Program-made: the position numbers and the translations under genes
The notes under the pieces: generated by a model
Seen by the model: the letters and a program-made list of their open reading frames with translations, nothing else
The model's database searches: none
Told to the model about the DNA's origin: nothing
Part shown: positions 49,448-57,469 of the stretch, one piece after another
Numbering within the stretch: the first letter of the stretch is position 1
Layout of the letters: each line of letters begins with the position of its first letter
Assembly (NCBI GenBank): GCA_023664185.1
Contig: JAMPGA010000005.1
Span: 1-57,469, forward strand
DNA length: 57,469 nucleotides
Direction of reading: 5' to 3'
Source: Muribaculaceae bacterium
GTDB lineage: Bacteria > Bacteroidota > Bacteroidia > Bacteroidales > Muribaculaceae

Positions 49448-49455
49448 TACTTTTG
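49448..49455 (+). promoter_or_regulatory. -7 box abutting the patatin gene start
   Basis: TACTTTTG ends seven nucleotides before ATG 49463, so the transcript should be leaderless or nearly so. Confidence 0.5.
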
Positions 49456-49462
49456 CGCTATC

Positions 49463-50269
49463 ATGCTCGGATTTTCACTGAAACCATACAAGCTGGGAAT
49501 AGTGCTCAGCGGAGGCGGAGCTCGCGGCTTTGCCCACTGCGGTGCGCTGCAGGCCCTCGAGGAGATGGGTCTGCGCCCCGACGCCATGGCCGGTGTGAGC
49601 GCTGGCTCGGTGGTGATGTCGATGTATGCCGCAGGTCTGAGACCCAAGGAGATACTGAAGATTTTCACGGATGCCAAGTTTGGCGACTTTGCTGAGCTGG
49701 CCATGCCGCGCGACGGTTTTTTTGCCATGGACGGCTTCCGGGCCATGCTGCGCAAGGAGATCCCCTACAAGGATATCTCCGAGCTGCCCATACCCTCAAT
49801 GGTGTGTGCCACCGATCTCGACAACTATAAGCCTGTGGCCTTCACCGAGGGGGATATAGCCGACTGCGTGTCGGCCTCGTGCAGCATTCCTATTATCTTC
49901 AAGCCGGTAAAAATCAAGGGCGTCACCTACGTTGACGGCGGCGTGACGGCCAATCTGCCGGCCTGGGCTCTGAGAGACAAGTGTAAATATCTGATAGGCA
50001 TAAACTGCTCGCCGGTGCCGAGGCGCAACCGCCCAACATCGATTATCGACATTGCCCAACGCACCTACGACCTTCTGGTCAAGACCAACGCCGTGCCCCA
50101 GATGGAGCTCTGCGACCTTGCCATAAGCATCAACGACATAGCCAACTATAAGGTGTTCAACCTGCGCGAGATTAAGCGCGTGTATCAGCTGGGCTACGAC
50201 GACACGATGCGAACCCTGCTCAACGCCGGGTTTACCCCGCAGAAACGCGAGACCCCGGAGACTGACTAA
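49463..50269 (+). CDS. Patatin-like phospholipase
   Basis: 268 residues from ATG 49463. SGGGARGFAHCGAL is the oxyanion loop, GVSAGS the nucleophile elbow with catalytic Ser, and DGGVTANLP the Asp of the Ser-Asp dyad. No signal peptide, so a cytoplasmic RssA-like lipid acyl hydrolase is likely. An upstream Met at 49421 is unlikely because the promoter lies in between. Confidence 0.9.
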   Translation: MLGFSLKPYKLGIVLSGGGARGFAHCGALQALEEMGLRPDAMAGVSAGSVVMSMYAAGLRPKEILKIFTDAKFGDFAELAMPRDGFFAMDGFRAMLRKEIPYKDISELPIPSMVCATDLDNYKPVAFTEGDIADCVSASCSIPIIFKPVKIKGVTYVDGGVTANLPAWALRDKCKYLIGINCSPVPRRNRPTSIIDIAQRTYDLLVKTNAVPQMELCDLAISINDIANYKVFNLREIKRVYQLGYDDTMRTLLNAGFTPQKRETPETD

Positions 50270-50293
50270 CAACACTCCTGAAGACACAGAAAA

Positions 50294-52009
50294 ATGGACA
50301 GAAAACCAATCATCTACCAACTGTTGCCCCGACTTTTCACCAACTCCAACCCCACCTGCATTCCCAACGGAACTCTTCAGCAGAACGGCGTTGGAAAGAT
50401 GAACGACATAACCGACACCGTGCTGCAGTCCATAAAGCAGCTGGGTGTGACCCATGTGTGGTATACCGGCCTTATCGAACATGCCACCAAGACCGACTAC
50501 ACGGCTCAGGGCATCGTGCCCGCCGACAATCCCTATGTGGTGAAAGGTGAGGCCGGCTCACCCTATGCCATCAAGGATTACTATGACATAGACCCCGATC
50601 TGGCCGTCGACGTCAAGGAGCGCATGGCCGAGTTTGAGGCTCTCGTGGCCCGCACACACGACAACGGCATGGAGGTAATCATCGACTTTGTGCCCAACCA
50701 CACTGCGCGCCGCTACCACTCGGATGTGGCGCCCGCAGGCATTGAAGACTTCGGCGCCCACGACGACACCGACAAATTTTTCTCCCCCTCAAACAATTAC
50801 TACTACATCACCCGCCAGCTCTTCGCCCCATCCATAGATCTTGGCGAGGGCAAAAAAGCCTATGTGGAGTTTCCGGCCAAAGCCACGGGCGACGACTGTT
50901 TCTCGGCCTTCCCCGGCAAGAATAACTGGTATGAGACCGTCAAGCTCAACTATGGCCGCGACCCTTATGACGGCTCGGGCCACTACAGCCCCATACCCGA
51001 CACCTGGTTCAAGATGCTCAACATATTGCGTTTCTGGGCTTCGAAGGGGATCGACGCATTCCGCTGCGACATGGTGTTTATGGTGCCCCTCGAGTTCTGG
51101 CAGTGGGCCATTCCAAACGTCAAGGATCGCTATCCCCACATCAAATTTATAGCCGAGATATATGATGTGAACATCTATCGCGACTTCATCTTCAAGGGTG
51201 GCTTCGACTACCTCTACGACAAGGTAAACCTCTACGACACGCTGAGAGCCATACAATGTGCCAACCACTCGGCTGCCACCATCACCTCGTGCTGGCAAAC
51301 TGTGGAAGGGCTGCAGCCCTATATGCTCAACTTCCTCGAGAACCACGACGAGCAGCGCTTCGGCTCGAAGTTTTATGCCGGCGACCCGGCCAAGGTTATC
51401 CCCTCGCTCGTGGTGAGCTCGATGATTTCCACCGGCCCCATGATGATCTATATGGGTCAGGAGCTGGGCGAGCAGGCCACCGACTCGGAGGGCTTCAGCG
51501 GCTATGACGGGCGCACCACCATCTTTGACTACTGGAGCGTGGGCACACTGCGCCGCTGGTATAACAACGGCAACCCCGACAGTTCGCAGCTCACCCCCCG
51601 CGAGCGTTGGCTCAGAAGCAAGTATGCCACCATACTGCGCCTGTGCAACACGGAGAAAGCCATAGCCCAGGGCCGATTCTACGACCTGATGTATGTGAAC
51701 TATCAGAACCACACACTCAACCCCCACAGGCAGTATGTGTTCATGCGCTCATACGACGGCGTTACGCTGCTCATTGCCGTCAACTTCTCGTCGGACTCCT
51801 GCGATCTGGCTATCAACATACCCCGCCATGCTCTTGAGATGCTCAATATCCCCGAGGGACGCGTCAACGCCCGCGAGATGCTCACAGGCACCACCGACAC
51901 CAAGACCATCTCGAGCACCGAGCCCTTTTGCACCATGATACCCCCCTACGATGCCGTGGTGTGGAAGATACGCCACTCGGGCGTAAAACCTCTTGAGAAC
52001 AGACAATAA
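50294..52009 (+). CDS. GH13 alpha-amylase family protein
   Basis: 571 residues without a signal peptide, so cytoplasmic. The GH13 catalytic residues are visible: Asp259 (AFRCDM), Glu288 (FIAEIYD) and Asp352 (ENHDEQ). GVTHVWYTGLIEH and FVPNHTARRY are other conserved elements. A C-terminal beta domain ends near residue 560. It likely hydrolyses or rearranges intracellular alpha-glucans or maltodextrins. It lies 24 nt after the patatin gene. Confidence 0.92.
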   Translation: MDRKPIIYQLLPRLFTNSNPTCIPNGTLQQNGVGKMNDITDTVLQSIKQLGVTHVWYTGLIEHATKTDYTAQGIVPADNPYVVKGEAGSPYAIKDYYDIDPDLAVDVKERMAEFEALVARTHDNGMEVIIDFVPNHTARRYHSDVAPAGIEDFGAHDDTDKFFSPSNNYYYITRQLFAPSIDLGEGKKAYVEFPAKATGDDCFSAFPGKNNWYETVKLNYGRDPYDGSGHYSPIPDTWFKMLNILRFWASKGIDAFRCDMVFMVPLEFWQWAIPNVKDRYPHIKFIAEIYDVNIYRDFIFKGGFDYLYDKVNLYDTLRAIQCANHSAATITSCWQTVEGLQPYMLNFLENHDEQRFGSKFYAGDPAKVIPSLVVSSMISTGPMMIYMGQELGEQATDSEGFSGYDGRTTIFDYWSVGTLRRWYNNGNPDSSQLTPRERWLRSKYATILRLCNTEKAIAQGRFYDLMYVNYQNHTLNPHRQYVFMRSYDGVTLLIAVNFSSDSCDLAINIPRHALEMLNIPEGRVNAREMLTGTTDTKTISSTEPFCTMIPPYDAVVWKIRHSGVKPLENRQ

Positions 52010-52129
52010 GAAAATCTATCGGGCGCATTCAACAAAATTTGTCTTTTGAGTGTTATAATCTTGAAATCAGAATCAACCACGACTTCAATTTCAACTATTA
52101 CATAAAAACAACTCAAAAAACAAATCGTT

Positions 52130-52678
52130 ATGAAAGCGCTATTTGAGAAATTCATGGGGGAGTCCCGCTATTGGTGGGTAGTACTCCTGGCAGGTATCCT
52201 GATGGTGATCTGCGGTTTCGCCTACTGGTTCTGGCCGGTGGCCGGATATGCAGTGGCTTCGCAGATATTCGGATGGTTGCTTATCCTTGTGGGCATCGTC
52301 CAGCTCCTTATGGCTTCCGGACCTCATGCCGGCAAAGGCTGGGGATGGTGGCTGGCCGGCGGTGTCATCGACCTGTTTATCGGCTTCATGATGGTGCGCA
52401 GCATCGTGCTCTCTGAGGCAGTGTTCCCTTACTTCCTTGCATTTATCTTTATCTTCTGGGGCATCAGCGCTCTATGCTCGGCCGTCCAGCAGAGTGCACG
52501 CCGCTACTGGTGGCTGCAACTCATCAACGGCATTCTGTTGATGCTCATCGGATTCTTCTTTATCGAGGCCGGCTGGATCCAGGATATGGCCATGACCGCA
52601 TTCCTCACCTCGCTTGCCTTCATATATTGGGGTTTCTCCCTTGCAATGCTCTCATACGATATGAAGCCCCAGCGTTGA
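52130..52678 (+). CDS. HdeD/DUF308 family membrane protein
   Basis: 182 residues with six hydrophobic segments (WWVVLLAGILMVICGFAYWFWP, VASQIFGWLLILVGIVQLLM and so on), the threefold two-helix pattern of DUF308. HdeD of E. coli is linked to acid resistance; the role here is unknown. The upstream 120 nt is AT-rich with an imperfect -7 box (TAATCTTG, 52056-52063). Confidence 0.87.
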   Translation: MKALFEKFMGESRYWWVVLLAGILMVICGFAYWFWPVAGYAVASQIFGWLLILVGIVQLLMASGPHAGKGWGWWLAGGVIDLFIGFMMVRSIVLSEAVFPYFLAFIFIFWGISALCSAVQQSARRYWWLQLINGILLMLIGFFFIEAGWIQDMAMTAFLTSLAFIYWGFSLAMLSYDMKPQR

Positions 52679-52722
52679 CGCTCAGGCCTCACACCCAAGT
52701 GATATAATAAAATGATACTTGT

Positions 52723-52753
52723 CCCGTCGGCGCGTGTCGCTGACGGGATTTTT
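52723..52753 (+). terminator. Terminator after the HdeD-like gene
   Basis: CCCGTCGGCG (52723-52732) pairs with CGCTGACGGG (52738-52747), one G-T wobble, then ATTTTT. It ends only ten nucleotides before the next start codon. Confidence 0.85.
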
Positions 52754-52762
52754 GTAAACATT

Positions 52763-53377
52763 ATGATGAAATCCAGTCATACCATCACGCTCCTTCTGGT
52801 GGCCTGCCTAATGATGGCGGGGTGCCATAATGCCGACGACTCGGCCTATTTCCAGGGGGTGCGGTCGGCCAACAAGCTTGTGCTGGCCCAGATGACCATC
52901 TCGAAGATGGCCACGGTCGACGATCTGAAACTCTCGGAGGCCAACGGCATGAAACAGACGGCTGCTGCCATGCTCGATGCCGTGAAGATAGGGAGCCGCA
53001 AGGCTGCCTATTCCTACGACACTTACCTGCGCGCCTACGTCGACCTCTCGGAGGTATCGCCCGGCGATGTGAAAGTAGACCACCGCAATCGTACGGTCAG
53101 CATCTCCTTACCACCCGTCCAGACAGAGTTTCAAGGGCGCGACACGGGTATACGCGAGGACCACTACCGGGTGACGGGGCTACGCTCCGAGATAGACTCG
53201 CGCGAGCGCGCCGAGCTGAAGGAGAAGATGAACACCGCACTCAAGGCCGAGGTTGAGGAGAAGCCCTGGTTCACCGACCAGCTGGTGAGCGAAGCCAAAA
53301 CCAAGGCTGCCGCCTATTTCCAGCAGCTGCTTGGGGGCGATGGATATACCGTGACCGTAAAATTCAAAGATCAGTAG
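52763..53377 (+). CDS. DUF4230 lipoprotein
   Basis: 204 residues with a signal peptide and lipobox (LMMAGCHN). LVLAQMTISKMATVDDL, YLRAYVDLSEVSPGDVKVDHRNRTVSISLPP match DUF4230, a family of unknown function in Bacteroidetes and Firmicutes. Two adjacent ATG codons (52763, 52766) are both possible. A paralogue follows after 2 nt. Confidence 0.8.
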   Translation: MMKSSHTITLLLVACLMMAGCHNADDSAYFQGVRSANKLVLAQMTISKMATVDDLKLSEANGMKQTAAAMLDAVKIGSRKAAYSYDTYLRAYVDLSEVSPGDVKVDHRNRTVSISLPPVQTEFQGRDTGIREDHYRVTGLRSEIDSRERAELKEKMNTALKAEVEEKPWFTDQLVSEAKTKAAAYFQQLLGGDGYTVTVKFKDQ

Positions 53378-53379
53378 CC

Positions 53380-53961
53380 ATGAAATCCACCGTTAGACTC
53401 AGTATCTTGCTACTCACCGTGTGTGTATTGGGGGCGGGCGCCTGCCTATACTTCTGGCATACGTCGCAAGCGGCCGACCGCGTGAAAATGCGTGAGGCTT
53501 ATGCCCGCCATATCTCGGCCATATCGCAGCTCTGCTCGCTTGATATAGTGGAGGATGTCCCCGTGAAGGCCCATATAGGCACCCGGCATTTTTTCGGGCG
53601 CATGAGGCTCACAGGCTCGGTGACTTTCGATCTTGAGGGACTGACACCAACCGAGCGGGGCGACACTCTGTTCATAAGCCTCCCGCCCGAGCAGGTTGAG
53701 CTGCACGAATCGACCGACCCTGATGCCTACGAGGTGATAGACACCTGGAACAGCCGACTGCTTGGCTCGTCGCTCTTCACGGCAGCCGAGGAGAATGAGA
53801 TAAAGAGCCGTGTGTGCGACAGTTTTCGCCGGGCCGTCTACGCCAAAGGCTATGTGAAGCGCGCGAGGGCTGAGGCCGCGAAAAATCTCCGCACCATGCT
53901 CACCACCCTCACCGGAAAGACCGTGGTCGTGACCGACTCTATCCCCGAAGGCATAATGTGA
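53380..53961 (+). CDS. DUF4230 membrane-anchored protein
   Basis: 193 residues with an N-terminal hydrophobic anchor (LSILLLTVCVLGAGACLYFW). The pattern of the previous protein recurs: ISQLCSLDIVEDVPVKAHIG, GSVTFDLEGLTPTERGDTLFISLPPEQVEL and a basic C-terminal helix. This indicates a tandem duplication that has diverged strongly. Function unknown. Its stop abuts that of the convergent MATE gene. Confidence 0.75.
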   Translation: MKSTVRLSILLLTVCVLGAGACLYFWHTSQAADRVKMREAYARHISAISQLCSLDIVEDVPVKAHIGTRHFFGRMRLTGSVTFDLEGLTPTERGDTLFISLPPEQVELHESTDPDAYEVIDTWNSRLLGSSLFTAAEENEIKSRVCDSFRRAVYAKGYVKRARAEAAKNLRTMLTTLTGKTVVVTDSIPEGIM

Positions 53962-55362
53962 TCAGATCCCCTTGCGCAGCCACGCTCCGGACACAAGCCT
54001 CCACAGAAAGATGGCGCCCCTGAAACACAGCTCCACACACATGGCCAGCCAAACTCCATTGAGCCCCATGGTCGGGGCAAGCACGGCAGCCAGCGGCAGA
54101 CGCACCAGCCAGATACTGCCAAAGTTCATGGCGGCCGGCACAATGGTGTCGCCTACTCCCACCATGACACCGTAGGCCACTATGGAGGCGGCAAACATAG
54201 GCTCGGCAAAGGCTTCGATACGCAGGGCCGATGCACCGAGGTCGACAATCTCTCCCACGGGGCTCATCAGCTCCATCACCGCGGGTGCAAAGATATACAG
54301 TACCACTCCCATCAGCGTCATCACCACCATCCCGGCTGCAGTGGTGATATAGCCGAAACGTTTGGCCAGATCGTGGCGCGAAGCGCCGTAGCTCTGCCCC
54401 ACAAGCGTTGTGGCTGCGTCGGCTATGCCATAGCCGGGCATATAGCATAGACTCTCGGCGGTCACGGCAAACGAGTTGGCGGCTATGGCAAACACGCCCA
54501 ACGGAGCCACAATCACCGTTACGGCTATCTGTGCGCCGCATATCACGGCATGCTCCAGAGTCATGGGCGCCGACACGCGCATGGCTTTGTAGAGGATGGC
54601 TTTGGTGGGCCGGTAGCTGCCTGTTGTGCCCTTAAGCCTAAGATCGGGCTGAATGCGCAGCAGATACCACATCATGGCTGCTGCTGTGATGGTCTCGGCC
54701 GAGACTGTGCCCAGAGCTGCCCCAAGCACTCCAAGCCCGGCACCGGGGAGAGTGATACTGAGTCCGAATACACTGAAGTGGTGGGTGGGAAAAATGAGCA
54801 GGAAGTTGAACACCACGTCGAGCACACACATCATCACATTCAGCCCACCCGGCACCTTCATATTGCCGGCACAGCGCAGCATGGCACCTCCGAGATAGTT
54901 GAAGGTGAGCAGCGGCAATGCCAGCACGAATACAAGGAAATAAAGCGAAGCCTTAGAGCATACCGCCTCCTCGCCACCAAGCCAATGAGGCAGCGGGCCG
55001 GACACTGCTGCCCCGATACCGGCTATGACGAGGCTGAACAGGAAGCAGGCCACGATGCTCTGGCGCAATATGGAGCGCGCACGGCTGAAATCGCCTGCCC
55101 CGACGCTGTGGGCCACCTGCACGGAAAATCCCATGGTGACCATAGAGCAGACTCCCCAGCATAGCCACAGGCTGGTGGAGACCAGCCCGACCGACGCCGA
55201 GTCGTCGGCGCCCAGACGCCCCACCATGGCGGCGTCAATATACTGCATCATTATGCTCGAGAGCTGAGCCATCATGGCGGGCCACGAAAGCATGGCCGTC
55301 AGTTTGATCTGCTGCCCCAATGTGAGGGGATGCCCCGAGCGTATGAGTGAAATGTCGGTCAC
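53962..55362 (-). CDS. MATE family efflux transporter
   Basis: 466 residues, twelve hydrophobic segments, the MATE fold: GHPLTLGQQIKLTAMLSWPAMMAQLSSIMMQYIDAAMVGRLG at the N terminus and its pseudo-repeat in the second half (SAPMTLEHAVICGAQIAVTVIVAPLG). These exporters use Na+ or H+ gradients. There is no ATG near the start; GTG 55362 forms a GTGA overlap with the upstream aminotransferase stop, so translation is coupled. TTG 55380 is a less likely start. Confidence 0.9.
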   Translation of the reverse strand: MTDISLIRSGHPLTLGQQIKLTAMLSWPAMMAQLSSIMMQYIDAAMVGRLGADDSASVGLVSTSLWLCWGVCSMVTMGFSVQVAHSVGAGDFSRARSILRQSIVACFLFSLVIAGIGAAVSGPLPHWLGGEEAVCSKASLYFLVFVLALPLLTFNYLGGAMLRCAGNMKVPGGLNVMMCVLDVVFNFLLIFPTHHFSVFGLSITLPGAGLGVLGAALGTVSAETITAAAMMWYLLRIQPDLRLKGTTGSYRPTKAILYKAMRVSAPMTLEHAVICGAQIAVTVIVAPLGVFAIAANSFAVTAESLCYMPGYGIADAATTLVGQSYGASRHDLAKRFGYITTAAGMVVMTLMGVVLYIFAPAVMELMSPVGEIVDLGASALRIEAFAEPMFAASIVAYGVMVGVGDTIVPAAMNFGSIWLVRLPLAAVLAPTMGLNGVWLAMCVELCFRGAIFLWRLVSGAWLRKGI

Positions 55363-56516
55363 GGACGCAGGGCGGAGCAAATCCTGTCGAGTGCCTCAGA
55401 GAGCAGCGAGCGCGGACAGGCTATGTTGAGACGTATATATCGGTTGTCGCCATACATGGAGCCAGAATTCACTCTGACACCATGCTCCAGCAACAACATT
55501 TCAGCTTTGTCGCCGTCGAGCCCCAGGGGAGTCACATCCATCCAGGGCAGATATGTAGCCTCCAGGCGCGACACCGGGCACTCGGGGAGCCGACGGTGCA
55601 AGGTAGAGCGCATAAATTCGTAGTTCTCCCACAAATATTGCCGCAGAGCCTCGAGCCACTCCTTGCCCTCGGGGGTGTAGGATGCCTTGAGGGCCTCCAC
55701 GCCAAAAGGATTGACATCGCAGACCTCGTTGATATTGATAGCCCGGTCTATGGCTGCTCGGGTTGAGGAGTCGGGACACACGATGTTGGCTATCTGCAGC
55801 CCGGCGGTGTTGAAGGCCTTCGAGGGGGAGAGACACACTATGGCCGAGGGGTCGACCGTGGCATAAGGCACATAGCTGGTGCCCGGTGCTGTGAGTTCGC
55901 AGTGTATCTCGTCGCTCACCACTGTCACGTTGTGGCGGCGGCATATCTCGGCTATCATTTCGAGCTCCATGCGTGTCCACAAGCGCCCCGAGGGGTTGCC
56001 GGGATTGCACAGCAGCAGCATGCGGGCATGAGGGTCGGAGCAGCGTTTCTCCAGATTGTCGAAGTCTATGCCATAGGTAAACTCACCCTTGCCAAGGTTT
56101 TCGCGTATCAGAGGGCTCTCCACAATGCGGCAGCCGTTGTTGCGTATCGACGAGAAGAAACAATTGTAGACCGGAGTCTGCACTATCACACCCTCGCCCG
56201 GCGGGACAAGTGCCTTGATGATGGCCGATATGGCCGGAACCACGCCGCTGGTATAGATCACCATGGCCGGATCTATCTCATAGCCGTGGCGCGAGGCAAA
56301 CCACGAGGTCAGTGCCTCATAGTAGTCGGGGAGCACCAGTGTGTAGCCGAACACTCCGTGCTCCACGCGGCGTTTCAGGGCGTCGATCACACACGGTGCG
56401 GTGGCAAAATCCATGTCGGCCACCCATAGGGGAAGTGCCCCGGCCGGGGTGGAGTCCCATTTATAGGAACCGCTGCCGCGGCGCGAAGGAGGGTTGTCGA
56501 AGTCAAACGTGGTCAT
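55359..56516 (-). CDS. PatB/MalY family PLP-dependent C-S lyase (aminotransferase class I/II)
   Basis: 385 residues. LPLWVADMDFATAP, HGVFGYT and LLCNPGNPSGRLWTRMEL are typical of MalY/PatB; the PLP lysine is in LSPSKAFNTAGLQ. Such enzymes cleave cystathionine or other cysteine conjugates. The coupled MATE exporter could remove a product, which is inference. It starts 39 nt after the DUF3737 gene. Confidence 0.92.
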   Translation of the reverse strand: MTTFDFDNPPSRRGSGSYKWDSTPAGALPLWVADMDFATAPCVIDALKRRVEHGVFGYTLVLPDYYEALTSWFASRHGYEIDPAMVIYTSGVVPAISAIIKALVPPGEGVIVQTPVYNCFFSSIRNNGCRIVESPLIRENLGKGEFTYGIDFDNLEKRCSDPHARMLLLCNPGNPSGRLWTRMELEMIAEICRRHNVTVVSDEIHCELTAPGTSYVPYATVDPSAIVCLSPSKAFNTAGLQIANIVCPDSSTRAAIDRAININEVCDVNPFGVEALKASYTPEGKEWLEALRQYLWENYEFMRSTLHRRLPECPVSRLEATYLPWMDVTPLGLDGDKAEMLLLEHGVRVNSGSMYGDNRYIRLNIACPRSLLSEALDRICSALRP

Positions 56517-56555
56517 GGCGGGGAGGGATTATGGTGAGATTATATTGTGGGGAGT

Positions 56556-57407
56556 TTATTGTTTGTCGGTCTCGGTTATAACGCAATTGGCAGGCTGGAG
56601 CACATTCTCGTCGAGAATCAGAGTGCCCACACTCTTCACTGCTATCGAGCCTGTGCGCGGGTTCTTAATCGAAGTGACCGGCGAGAGAATTGTAGCCTTG
56701 AGTTCAGAATCCTCAAAGGCCAGGTCAGCGTCAGGATCGAATGTGCAGTCCTCGAGTATAAGATTGTGACAGTAACACAGTGGCTGTGTGCCGCTTATAT
56801 GACACCTCACCAGACGCAGTCCGTTGGAGTGCCAGCCCAGATACTCGCCGTTGAGCTTGGAGTCGACAACAGTGACATTCTCAGTGTTCCAGAAAGCGTC
56901 TTTCGAGTCGATGTTGGCATTGCTTATCACCACATCCTTGCAATACTGAAATGAGTAGTTGCCCTGATGCTCGTAATCCTTGATGTTAATATAGGCAGAG
57001 TGCATGAACAGATAGTCGGCATTGGCCACCTTGAGGCGATTAATTCGAATATCCTTGCAGTGCCACAGAGTCTCCTGCGCGTCGGGTATCTCCACATCCT
57101 CGAGGGTAATTCCGGTCATCTCCCTGAACATTTTGGGAGCCTCCACGCGGGTGCGCTTCATGACACATGCCTCAGAATACCACAGAGCTGCGCGGGCTCC
57201 GGGGGTGAACAGACAGTCGTTGATTTCAAAACTTCTCACATGCCAGAAGGGGTATTTGCCCTCAAAGCGGCAGTTGTAAGCCAGGATATCGGTGCAGCAT
57301 TTCAGAGCCGACTCTCCGGCATGAACGGTTACGTTTTTAAGCACAAGGTGCTTTGATGCAAACAGCGGTCTCTCACCGCCGAATTCCTCATTCTCAATAA
57401 CGGTCAT
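56556..57407 (-). CDS. DUF3737 beta-helix protein
   Basis: 283 residues, cytoplasmic, built of short repeats of about 20 residues (for example LVLKNVTVHAGESALKCC, LILEDCTFDPDADLAFED) that predict a right-handed parallel beta-helix. VIENEEFGGERPLFASKHL is the DUF3737 N terminus. Function unknown. It is the first gene of the run with PatB and MATE, an association I believe recurs in Bacteroidales. Confidence 0.85.
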   Translation of the reverse strand: MTVIENEEFGGERPLFASKHLVLKNVTVHAGESALKCCTDILAYNCRFEGKYPFWHVRSFEINDCLFTPGARAALWYSEACVMKRTRVEAPKMFREMTGITLEDVEIPDAQETLWHCKDIRINRLKVANADYLFMHSAYINIKDYEHQGNYSFQYCKDVVISNANIDSKDAFWNTENVTVVDSKLNGEYLGWHSNGLRLVRCHISGTQPLCYCHNLILEDCTFDPDADLAFEDSELKATILSPVTSIKNPRTGSIAVKSVGTLILDENVLQPANCVITETDKQ

Positions 57408-57469
57408 AGTTGTTAATTTATATGATAGTCCGCATTAGCGCCTAAGAGGTCGCTATATTGCTGTTATAC

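Overview
The window is a chromosomal stretch of a Bacteroidales bacterium, most likely a gut member of the Muribaculaceae or a close relative. The evidence is (i) repeated Bacteroidetes-type promoters (TAnnTTTG -7 boxes, several with a TTTG -33 box 19-21 nt upstream), (ii) families typical of the phylum (GH97, DUF5103 type IX secretion plug, imelysin lipoproteins, M13 and M16 peptidases, DUF4230, choice-of-anchor-J adhesin), and (iii) GC-rich codon use with almost no Shine-Dalgarno signals. Genus-level placement is inference. There is no phage, transposase, integrase or CRISPR array.

Layout. 1-3.4 kb: tRNA-Arg(ACG), a solitary GH97 glycosidase and a convergent membrane acyltransferase. 3.5-9.4 kb: a co-directional run of parE, coaD, an S41 protease, an alpha-1,2-fucosyltransferase-like gene and two small membrane protein genes. 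9.4-12.8 kb: yqeY, serS, rbfA and a LolC/E-type permease. 12.9-15.9 kb (minus): DUF177, rpmF, fabH and era. 15.9-22.2 kb (minus): a four-gene operon of porin, imelysin lipoprotein, di-haem c-type lipoprotein and the CcsBA cytochrome c assembly protein, preceded by a 24-bp inverted repeat overlapping the promoter. 22.3-25.0 kb: tRNA-Arg(CCG), ung, DUF5103, DUF3109.

25.0-28.8 kb is the accessory spot: a more AT-rich two-gene operon with its own strong promoter encodes an unfamiliar protein built of two copies of one domain and a 933-residue Z1-domain ATPase. Two copies of a dispersed palindromic repeat bracket it; a third copy lies at 45.8 kb. This is the best candidate for an undescribed (possibly anti-phage) system.

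28.8-32.1 kb (minus): U32 peptidase-family protein, GT2 glycosyltransferase, GAPDH. 32.3-43.8 kb (plus): mscL, a small secreted protein coupled to a PL1 pectate lyase, an M16 peptidase and a 1636-residue modular surface protein. 43.8-45.7 kb: queF, queC and a beta-barrel protein. 45.9-49.3 kb (minus): hpt, adk, xseB, pepO-like M13 peptidase. 49.4-54.0 kb (plus): patatin, GH13 amylase, DUF308/HdeD membrane protein and a DUF4230 pair. 54.0-57.4 kb (minus): DUF3737, PatB/MalY aminotransferase and a MATE exporter.

Most operons are housekeeping. The functionally coherent accessory sets are the porin/imelysin/di-haem/CcsBA group (probably metal or haem-linked periplasmic redox chemistry), the pectin-degrading secreted pair, and the Z1 locus.
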